From positions 1-52,376 of the forward strand of contig JARRKE010000009.1 in the NCBI GenBank assembly GCA_037388465.1: DNA of 52,376 nucleotides. Direction: 5' to 3'. This document shows, piece by piece, positions 6,573 to 13,443 of this stretch. Within the stretch, counting starts at the first letter, position 1; each line of letters opens with the position of its first letter. Below the pieces are notes generated by a model that saw only the letters and a program-made list of their open reading frames with translations, did no database searches and was not told where the DNA came from. This DNA is from Gammaproteobacteria bacterium (GTDB lineage Bacteria > Pseudomonadota > Gammaproteobacteria > SpSt-1174). The position numbers and the translations under genes are program-made.

Positions 6573-9113
6573 TCAGAGTTTTGCGCTGATACGCGCCAGG
6601 ACCCGGTTGATCTGGTAATTGTCCAACGGTTCATCGGAGGTGCGTTGAATGTGCTGCACGCCGCCCTCCAGGCTCATGTGCCGGTCAAAGGCATAGTTCA
6701 CACCCAGACCAAAGCTGTTGACCTTATCGGTGCGCACGATGTCCTGGTACTCACCCAGCCCATTCGAACCATCCACCTTAAGCGTCCAGGCCGGTGCGAC
6801 TCGGATATCCGCGGAACCGCTGATCCGTGTGTACAGATAGCTGGACGAACCCGGCAGAATGGTTTCTTCCAGCGAGCGCCTCACCGCCAGCGTGAATGCC
6901 GATCCACCCCGGGGTTTCCAGCTCATGCGCATGCCGTAGTCCAGATCGTTTACGTCCTTGAATCGGCTGTCGTCGAACTTCTGTGACAGGCCGCCCAGGT
7001 AGAGACTGCCATGCAAGGCACCCTGCCTTACGTTCATGCCCGCTACCGCCCGATAACCGGACGAATTGCGGTCGTAACCGTAGTCGTCCGGGCGGTTGAC
7101 GTAATGGCGCTGGTCGTAGGTACCCTGCACGAAGGGTTGATAACGCCCGCCGGTATTCAGGGTCAGGCGCGCACCGTATCCCGCCACGTCGCGATCCCGA
7201 TCGTCGTTGTTGATCACGCCGCCGGTCGTGGTGGCGACACTCTTGAAATCGAGCTCCGTGAGCGAACCCGCCACACGCAGGCTGGCGTTGCCGAACTTCC
7301 AATTCGCGCCCAGGTTACTGCGGGTCTGATCGTAAACAATGGGGCTGACCGGAATGTTGACAAGATAGGTGTAGTCCGGCGATGTCCGGTCCTCATGCAG
7401 GTGACTGCGGGTCACGCCACCGAAGACGTTAAAGCTGTTGGTGAAGTCGAATCGACCGTTCGCTTCGCCCCAGTAATCGCCGGTGTTTTCCGAATCGTAG
7501 GTGCCATAGCGCGTGGCTATGCCGCCGGCGCCGAAGTTAAGCATGTGCCTTGACCAGTCGGACTTCAGGTCCACGTTGGCCCGGATCAGCGTTGCCGTAT
7601 CGGACGTCGTGTTATCCGGCGTAGCATAGATGTTGTCGTCGTACATCTCGGTCATGGCCAGTTCGGGATGCAGCACGAACGATCCAACCCGGTACTGCGA
7701 GGCGCGGAACTCACGCCCCCGCTCCTGCGCCAATACCAGTGCCTGGGCCTGATTTGCATAGGCCGGGCCGAAGCAACTGGCGCCATCCGCACAGGCGGCC
7801 GCGCCTGGCATGGGCTGACCGATGGAAGCAAGCAGCTGACCGTTGTCCGCCAGCAGGCGGTAACCGTTAACCAGCCGGCGGTACTGGCCGTTGATGTAAT
7901 CCCGCGAGGCCTCGAACAGCTCGTTCTCGCCGTTCAGCATATCCAGCAGGCTGCGCCGCCCGAGGCGGAACTGGCTCACGTAGGCATCCCGTGTCCTGGC
8001 TGCGGCGTCGCGGTGCTGCCGCAGATCATCGAGCTGCGAACTCGCCGCCTGATAGCCCTGCCAGTCGACGCGCGTGATTCTGACGATTTCACGATAAACG
8101 TTATCGCTGTGGTCACGCGCCGCATTGGCGCGATAGGCCTGCGCGCGCGCCGCCGCGTCGTCCGCCCCACCGTTGAACAGGTTGTACCGCAGGTTGAGCA
8201 TGGCGCGATAACCCTTGTCGACACCCTTGAGGCCGTAGAGGTTTTCGCCCCAATCCTGCGATGCGACGAAATCGATGTTGGGATAGAAATTCCCCCGCCT
8301 TGCACGCTGCTCCGCCAATGCGGCGGCTACCTCGGCCTGTGCCGACTTCAGATCGGGATTACCGGAGACGGTCAGTTGTACCGCTTCATCAAGCGAGTTC
8401 GGCAGTGCATCCGGACCCAGCGCTGGCAATTCCAGTGCCTCGTCCGGCGACCCGCCGACCACGCTGCGATAGCGGTTGACCGCATCGCGCAGGTTGGCCT
8501 CTGCCGCCACCACGTTGCTGTTGGCCAGCGCCAACCGTCCGCTGGCCTGCGCCAGGTCGCCCTGATTGCTCAGCCCGGAGGCGACACGACGACGGATGCG
8601 TTGGTAAATTTCTTCATGTGTCTTGAGGAATTGCTGTGACAGCGACAGCAGTTCACGCTGGCGACGGACATCCAGGTAGGCCTCGACCGACTGCAAGGCT
8701 ACCGATTCCGCCTGCTGCTGCACCTGATAGGCGGCTGCGTTCACCCGTGCACGTTCGCGCGCGACCTCATTTGTCGTGGTGCGCCCGTTGAACAGGTTTT
8801 CGCGCAGGCTGATCGAGGCCTCCTTACGGGTCAGCCCCACATAGCCGTTGTTGCCTTCCGCCTGGGTAAACGGGTTGTCGCTGTTTTCCCACCCCCAATC
8901 ACCATACACATTGACGTCCGGATAATATCCGGCGCGTGCCTGGCGAAGCTGCTGTGCCCTTGCGTAGCGCTCGCTGATCGAGGCCTGCATCTGTGGGTTG
9001 GTGGCCAGTGCCTGTCGCACGGCCTGTTGAACTGTTTCTGCGGGCGCGGGCATCGGCACTACGAGTGCCGCCCCGAGCATCACAGCCCCTAAGATTTCTT
9101 TTTGGATGCGCAT
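6573..9113 (-). CDS. TolC-family outer-membrane factor fused to a C-terminal beta-barrel domain
   Basis: 846 aa from ATG 9113, chosen because AAGGAAGG precedes it and a normal signal peptide follows (cleavage after APA, about residue 25). Residues 26-436 are a full TolC-type protein with its two repeats (GYYPDVNVYGDWGWENSD and FYPNIDFVASQDWGENLYG) and two YNLFNGGAD/ENLFNG strands. Residues 437-475 are a linker with two cysteines (441 and 447). Residues 476-846 are rich in alternating aromatic beta strands (YDDNIYATPDN near 491) like putative beta-barrel porin family 2. TolC proteins usually end near 450 aa, so this is a genuine fusion in one frame. It follows a normal TolC gene by 90 nt, suggesting a second outer-membrane pore or surface anchor in the Lap operon. 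Confidence 0.85.
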   Translation of the reverse strand: MRIQKEILGAVMLGAALVVPMPAPAETVQQAVRQALATNPQMQASISERYARAQQLRQARAGYYPDVNVYGDWGWENSDNPFTQAEGNNGYVGLTRKEASISLRENLFNGRTTTNEVARERARVNAAAYQVQQQAESVALQSVEAYLDVRRQRELLSLSQQFLKTHEEIYQRIRRRVASGLSNQGDLAQASGRLALANSNVVAAEANLRDAVNRYRSVVGGSPDEALELPALGPDALPNSLDEAVQLTVSGNPDLKSAQAEVAAALAEQRARRGNFYPNIDFVASQDWGENLYGLKGVDKGYRAMLNLRYNLFNGGADDAAARAQAYRANAARDHSDNVYREIVRITRVDWQGYQAASSQLDDLRQHRDAAARTRDAYVSQFRLGRRSLLDMLNGENELFEASRDYINGQYRRLVNGYRLLADNGQLLASIGQPMPGAAACADGASCFGPAYANQAQALVLAQERGREFRASQYRVGSFVLHPELAMTEMYDDNIYATPDNTTSDTATLIRANVDLKSDWSRHMLNFGAGGIATRYGTYDSENTGDYWGEANGRFDFTNSFNVFGGVTRSHLHEDRTSPDYTYLVNIPVSPIVYDQTRSNLGANWKFGNASLRVAGSLTELDFKSVATTTGGVINNDDRDRDVAGYGARLTLNTGGRYQPFVQGTYDQRHYVNRPDDYGYDRNSSGYRAVAGMNVRQGALHGSLYLGGLSQKFDDSRFKDVNDLDYGMRMSWKPRGGSAFTLAVRRSLEETILPGSSSYLYTRISGSADIRVAPAWTLKVDGSNGLGEYQDIVRTDKVNSFGLGVNYAFDRHMSLEGGVQHIQRTSDEPLDNYQINRVLARISAKL

Positions 9114-9203
9114 TTCAAACCTTCCTTTATTATTCGTTCGTTTCGGTGGCCATCGGCCGCCGTTCAACGATTTCACCGGGCGACTGGATCAGCCCCGTGG
9201 CGA

Positions 9204-10538
9204 CTATCCCTTGTCGTCTGGAGTGGTCTGTTGCGCCCGGCTGATTCCCATATCGCCGAGCAGGGCACCCATACCCGCGAGCACCCGATACTGCGCATAA
9301 ACACGGTCGTACCTGGCATTCGTGTATGCCTTGGACGCCTCGTAGAACTCTTTTTCGGTGTCCAGCACATCCAGCAGCGTGCGTCTTCCAACACGCCACT
9401 GCTTGATGTAGGCATCACGCGCCTGACGGCTGGCGTCCTCATGTGCCTTGAGATACTGAAGCTGACTGGTGGTCGCCTCGTAGGCACTCCAGGACAAGCG
9501 GACGCCTTCCAGGACCTGACGGCGGGTATTATCCCGGACGTCCTCGGCCTGTTTCAGGCGGTATTGATACTCCTTGTAGCGGGCCGAGTCGGCGCCGCCG
9601 TTAAACAGGTTGTAATTACCTTCGAGCATCAGTGACTGACGCTGATCCAGGCCTTTCAGGCCATTCAGGTCACGCCCCCAGCTTTGACTCGCCACCGCAT
9701 CGATATGCGGATAGAAAGTGTTGCCGGCTGCTTTCATCTGCGCCTTGGCCGCCGCGACATCCGCCTCGGCCGCCTGCAGGGTGGGATGATCCTTGAGCGC
9801 CATGGCCTCCGCGGTCGACAGACCGGCGGGCATGTTCGCGGCCACTGTGGCCGGAACAGCCATGGGATCCCGCGGCATCTCGCCCACCACGCGCATATAA
9901 TTGGAACGCGCATCCGCGAGATCGCGCTGCGCGTTGATCAAAGTCGTGCGGGCGAGTGCCAACCGCCCCTGCACCTGCTCGAAATCCGCCGTTCGCGCCA
10001 GACCCGACTCGCTGCGTCTGCGCACCTGGTCATAGGTACGCTGGTGTGCCGCCAGATAGGCCTTGGCGAGCCGTACCTGCTCTTCGCTGCGCAACACGTC
10101 CAGGTAGGCGCGAATGGAACTGAGCGCCACCCGCTGCGAGGTATCCATGACGGTAAAGTCGGCGGCGTTCACACGCGCCTTTTGCCGCTTAGACTCGTTG
10201 ACCGTTGCAAAACCCGCGAAGAGATTTTCGCGGGCGGTCAATTCGGCTTCGCGGCGTGTCAGGCTGCGATAACCTGTTTCACCCGCAGCGCGGGTGAAGG
10301 GGGAATCGGTGTTTTCCTGACCGATGCCCGCCGTCAGGTCAACGCTGGGGTAATACCCGGCCCTGGCCTGCCGCAGCTCCTGTCCACGGGCCAGCCGTTC
10401 ATTTCTGCTCGCCTGTACCTCGGGGTTGGTGTTGAGCGCTTGTCTTACCGCCTCCTGGAGTGTGGTCGCTCCGGCAACCGGAGCGAAGGCCGTCAAACCC
10501 GCCAGGACCGCAGCCATCAGTTTTTGTTGTGTGCCCAT
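9204..10538 (-). CDS. lapE: TolC-family outer-membrane channel of the adhesin type I secretion system (LapE-like)
   Basis: 444 aa with a signal peptide (cleavage after VAGA) and a complete TolC fold of two repeats (residues about 25-230 and 235-430), including ENLFAGF and YNLFNGGAD strand motifs. It is expected to form the trimeric outer-membrane channel joined to LapB and LapC for export of the RTX adhesin. It is encoded 54 nt after the adhesin, with no terminator between, and is clearly related to the N-terminal half of the next gene, so a local duplication is likely. The ATG at 10538 gives the best signal; an internal ATG at residue 8 is possible. Confidence 0.88.
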   Translation of the reverse strand: MGTQQKLMAAVLAGLTAFAPVAGATTLQEAVRQALNTNPEVQASRNERLARGQELRQARAGYYPSVDLTAGIGQENTDSPFTRAAGETGYRSLTRREAELTARENLFAGFATVNESKRQKARVNAADFTVMDTSQRVALSSIRAYLDVLRSEEQVRLAKAYLAAHQRTYDQVRRRSESGLARTADFEQVQGRLALARTTLINAQRDLADARSNYMRVVGEMPRDPMAVPATVAANMPAGLSTAEAMALKDHPTLQAAEADVAAAKAQMKAAGNTFYPHIDAVASQSWGRDLNGLKGLDQRQSLMLEGNYNLFNGGADSARYKEYQYRLKQAEDVRDNTRRQVLEGVRLSWSAYEATTSQLQYLKAHEDASRQARDAYIKQWRVGRRTLLDVLDTEKEFYEASKAYTNARYDRVYAQYRVLAGMGALLGDMGISRAQQTTPDDKG

Positions 10539-10592
10539 TTCACCGCTTCCTATGTTTTTATGTGAGTGATTTACGGAACCATCGACGATCCA

Positions 10593-12590
10593 TCACGCGA
10601 TGTTCCCCGTAACGATGCTGTTCATGATCTGGTCGATTGCCTCGGTGCCGCCCTCGCCGGACATCTGCAGCGTGACCAGCGGCTGGAATCCGTCACCCGT
10701 GTTGAGAGAGACCTGGTAAACGTTATCGCCGCTTACATCGACCTGCAGATAGTCAGCCAACGCCACGGCACCGGGATCGATACCCGCGCCGTCGAGCACT
10801 TCGCTGATATCCAGCTTGTCGCCCTGGCCCGGCTTGAAGTCCATGATGGTGTCCTGCGCCTCGTCCATGGTCAGGTATTTGAAGACATCGTTGGCGCCGC
10901 CGCCGAAGAGGATGTCCTCGCCTTCGCCACCGACAAGGATGTCGGCACCGCCGCCGCCCTTGAGGACGTCGTCACCCGCACCACCTATCAAGGTGTCCGG
11001 ACCGCCGCCGCCGAAGAGCTGGTCGTTACCGCTGCCGCCATCCATGTAATCCGGGCCACCGTCACCGTAAAGGATGTCGTTGCCCTCGCCGCCCAGCATG
11101 GTGTCCGGACCGCCGCCGCCAACCATATAGTCGTTGCCGGTACCGCCCTCCATGTGATCGGGTCCGCCGCCGCCATCCATCATGTCGTCGCCGGCATCGC
11201 CGTACATGCTGTCGGGCGAGCCGAAGCCGGCGAGAATGTCGTTACCCTCGCCGCCGTGCAGCTCGTCGGGGCCACCGTAGCCTTCGAGGATGTCGTTGCC
11301 CTCGTCGCCGTAGATGGTGTCGGGACCGCCGCGGCCGACCAGATGGTCGTCGCCGCCCTGGCCGTAGATCGTATCCGGCCCACCGCCGGCGTCGATGTAA
11401 TCGTCACCGGGCGTGCCCACGAACTCCTGGTGCCCACCGTGCTGGCCTTCGCCATGCCCGCTGTCCAAGATCGTGCCGACGCCCGTGCCGTCACCCAGGT
11501 CGGCGTAGCTCGGGTCGGAGAGCTGGACGTAGAAGTTTTCGTCGCCCTCGACCACCCGGTCGCCGTAGACCACGACCTCAATGGTCGCGCTGGTCTCACC
11601 GGCCGGAATCACCAGAGTGCCGGAGGTCTGACCGTAGTCCGCTTCGTCCACGCCGCTGCCGCCCGCAATGGCGGTACCGTCAGCAGTCGTGAAGTGCACC
11701 GTGACCGGCAGCAGGGAAGGTGCGCTCAGCGTGACCGTGAATACGGCGACCGCTTCACCCGTGGGATGCTCGCCATGCTGGCTGTGGGCCTCCCAGGTCC
11801 AGTGGCTGCCGCCTTCCTCGCCGTGCGAATCGCTACCGCCTTCTTCGCCGTGCGAATCACTGCCGCCCTCCTCACCATGCGAGTCGCTGCCACCTTCCCC
11901 GCCATGCGAGTCGCTACCCGCCGCGCTGACGGCGACCACCTCGGATTCACCATGTTCCTCACCGTGGTCGCCACCTTCATGACCTTCGCTTCCGCTGCCG
12001 TGTTTCGGGGCGGGCCAGGGCTCCCTGATCGTCACATCGGCGATGGAGATGACCGGTACGTTTTCGGCCGCGCTGTTGAACATGCCCAGGCCAGCCTGCG
12101 CCGAATCGGCGATCTGCTCGGCACCGCCGGTCACATCGCCTTGCGCCGCCTGGTGGGTCTCGAAACCGCTGTCGGGTGTGGTCTCACCACCGACCCGGTC
12201 CACGCGCACGAAACTGCGTCCGCCGCCGCTTTCCTCGCCGGCGCCGGCCGCTTCAAAAGAGGTGGTCGGGTCCATACCTGCCAGAATCGCTGCCTGCAAT
12301 GCGGCCAGGTCGGTCACTACGCCACCTTCGCCCGCAAGCATGCCGGGGTCGAAAACCTGGTTGTCGAGCACCGCTTCGGCGTTCGGACCGATGGTCAGGT
12401 GACTGCCGTCCGCGAAGCCGAGCGTGACGCTTCCGTCATCCCCGGTTTTGACGACGTCATCTGAATTGACCGATTCCCCCAGATGCAACAGCCGCTTGAG
12501 GCCGTCTGTCCCCTGCAGCAGCACATAACCTGTAATGGCAGCCACGATACCAATTGGTACCGCTTTGCCGATTTTGACGTATGCAGCCAT
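10593..12590 (-). CDS. Short LapA-like RTX adhesin with LapG-type cleavage site
   Basis: 665 aa from ATG 12590, chosen for GGGGGAG 6 nt upstream. Residues 1-110 resemble the LapA retention module (VTLGFADGSHLTIG near 55-68). A Glu-Ala-Ala-Gly at 113-116 sits where LapG cuts LapA. A His/Glu/Gly-rich stretch with four 8-residue repeats spans about 226-261. Residues 280-376 form a Calx-beta-like domain. Nine 18-residue RTX units span 403-564, and a C-terminal secretion region follows. LapA relatives are usually several thousand residues, so this is a miniature version. Predicted role: exported by LapBCE, retained in the outer membrane, released by LapG. The upstream regulator and secretion genes face the same way. 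Confidence 0.85.
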   Translation of the reverse strand: MAAYVKIGKAVPIGIVAAITGYVLLQGTDGLKRLLHLGESVNSDDVVKTGDDGSVTLGFADGSHLTIGPNAEAVLDNQVFDPGMLAGEGGVVTDLAALQAAILAGMDPTTSFEAAGAGEESGGGRSFVRVDRVGGETTPDSGFETHQAAQGDVTGGAEQIADSAQAGLGMFNSAAENVPVISIADVTIREPWPAPKHGSGSEGHEGGDHGEEHGESEVVAVSAAGSDSHGGEGGSDSHGEEGGSDSHGEEGGSDSHGEEGGSHWTWEAHSQHGEHPTGEAVAVFTVTLSAPSLLPVTVHFTTADGTAIAGGSGVDEADYGQTSGTLVIPAGETSATIEVVVYGDRVVEGDENFYVQLSDPSYADLGDGTGVGTILDSGHGEGQHGGHQEFVGTPGDDYIDAGGGPDTIYGQGGDDHLVGRGGPDTIYGDEGNDILEGYGGPDELHGGEGNDILAGFGSPDSMYGDAGDDMMDGGGGPDHMEGGTGNDYMVGGGGPDTMLGGEGNDILYGDGGPDYMDGGSGNDQLFGGGGPDTLIGGAGDDVLKGGGGADILVGGEGEDILFGGGANDVFKYLTMDEAQDTIMDFKPGQGDKLDISEVLDGAGIDPGAVALADYLQVDVSGDNVYQVSLNTGDGFQPLVTLQMSGEGGTEAIDQIMNSIVTGNIA
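10899..11384 (-). repeat. Nine 54-bp RTX repeat units
   Basis: Each 18-residue unit holds two nonapeptides. In the first the turn is Gly-Gly-Pro-Asp (eight of nine units have Pro-Asp); in the second it is Gly-Asn/Asp/Glu-Asp. In a beta-roll one turn is 18 residues, so all Pro-Asp turns would stack on one face. Confidence 0.85.
11807..11919 (-). repeat. Four-copy 24-bp tandem repeat in the adhesin
   Basis: It encodes four successive copies of Ser-Asp-Ser-His-Gly-Glu-Glu-Gly-Gly-like octads (first copy Gly-Glu). Copies differ mostly at third positions, so the peptide is conserved although the DNA has diverged. It is a candidate for copy-number variation and metal binding. Confidence 0.75.
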
Positions 12591-12611
12591 GGCTGACTCC
12601 CCCATTCAATA

Positions 12612-12632
12612 ACGGATGACTTGCTCATCCGT
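12612..12632 (-). promoter_or_regulatory. Small hairpin in the adhesin leader
   Basis: Arms ACGGATGA (12612-12619) and TCATCCGT (12625-12632) with a 5-nt loop, lying just upstream of the ribosome site of the adhesin gene. A role in translation is inference. Confidence 0.4.
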
Positions 12633-12660
12633 CGAGGCTCTATAACTTCTTTCGTATTAA

Positions 12661-12744
12661 GTATGAGCCGCGCCCGTAGAGTCGGTATCGTACGGAAGTA
12701 CAGGTAAGCCTTAGGGGGGACGGTTTGTTGATTTAAGTCATGAT
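12661..12744 (-). promoter_or_regulatory. Conserved upstream element, copy B (RTX adhesin gene)
   Basis: Contains GTATG (12661-12665), ATCGTAC-N4-GTACAGGT (12687-12705) and TTGATTTAAGTCATGAT (12728-12744), in the same order and spacing (within 1 nt) as copy A upstream of the Gly-rich exported protein. The TTCTTTC block at 12647-12653 is also shared and may mark the promoter start region. Confidence 0.6.
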
Positions 12745-12774
12745 TAATCTTGACTTAAGTCAAGATTAATCATG
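12739..12774. promoter_or_regulatory. Perfect 36-bp palindrome between the LuxR gene and the adhesin
   Basis: The sequence CATGATTAATCTTGACTT followed by its exact reverse complement. It overlaps two direct copies of TTAAGTCA(T/A)GATTAATC (12733-12749 and 12755-12771, 16 of 17 identical, 22-bp period). It begins 4 nt after the LuxR stop. It is A+T rich with no T tract, so a multimeric operator is more likely than a terminator. Confidence 0.6.
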
Positions 12775-12777
12775 CTG

Positions 12778-13443
12778 TCACACACACTGGCCATTAAAAC
12801 GCATGGCCAGCTGCAACCGGTCCGGTATCCCTGTCTTGCGGAAAATGGAGCTGAGGTGCGCCTTGACGGTTCGTTCGCTGATATTCAGGCTGATGGCGAT
12901 CCGCTTGTTGCTTTTGCCTTCGCAGATCTTTTTGACGATTTCGTATTCCCGGTCCGTGAGCCTGGCGAGCATGCGCTGAATGCTTTCGTCCATGCGCTCC
13001 GGCGCGTACGTCTGCAATTGATCCAACAGCGCCTTCATCAACTCGCTGCTGACCAGCACCTGCCCCGACCCGGCCAACCCCATTGCACGCCTCAGCAAAG
13101 GCGGTGACAGGTAGGTATTGAAGTAACCGTTGACGCCGTGTTTGAGCAGGTACAGCCCTTCCTGATTGTTGGGATGATCGGCGAACACCAGCACGGGCAG
13201 GCCGGGGTGGGCCTCACGCAAGCGCACAATCCCCTCCGCGCCACCCAGGTCCGGGAGCTGCATATGCAGGAGCACGAGCAGGTTTTCGCGTTCGCCTAAC
13301 CACGTCCGCAATGCCGCAAACGACCCGCATGCCAGCGACCTCAGACCATCGTCCAGCGCCTCCAGCCAGCGGGCGCGAACCTGTTCGTTGGCACTGCACA
13401 AAAGGACTTCGTCCAGATAATGATTACCTTTCTCTGAAGGCAT
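12778..13443 (-). CDS. LuxR/NarL-type regulator with degenerate receiver domain
   Basis: 221 aa. Residues about 155-215 are a complete LuxR-type DNA-binding domain (LTDREYEIVKKICEGKSNKRIA, then ISERTVKAHLSSIFRKTG). The N-terminal half has a receiver fold, but the phosphate-acceptor Asp position reads His (VLLHMQLPDLGG), the acidic pair is missing (LLCSANEQ) and the usual Lys is absent (GYFNTYLSPP). It is probably phosphorylation-independent. It overlaps the lapC end by 20 nt, so it is translated with the secretion genes. It is followed by the 36-bp palindrome upstream of the adhesin, a likely target. That link is inference. Confidence 0.85.
   Translation of the reverse strand: MPSEKGNHYLDEVLLCSANEQVRARWLEALDDGLRSLACGSFAALRTWLGERENLLVLLHMQLPDLGGAEGIVRLREAHPGLPVLVFADHPNNQEGLYLLKHGVNGYFNTYLSPPLLRRAMGLAGSGQVLVSSELMKALLDQLQTYAPERMDESIQRMLARLTDREYEIVKKICEGKSNKRIAISLNISERTVKAHLSSIFRKTGIPDRLQLAMRFNGQCV

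Noticed and set aside
10899-11384. CRISPR-like repeat array
   Set aside because: The 54-bp and 24-bp periods are in-frame coding repeats with no spacers.
10566-12464. A 632-codon open frame on the plus strand opposite the RTX adhesin
   Set aside because: It mirrors the codon pattern of the adhesin (repeat-rich, G+C-rich third positions), has no ribosome site or recognisable domain, and lies fully antisense to a well supported gene.
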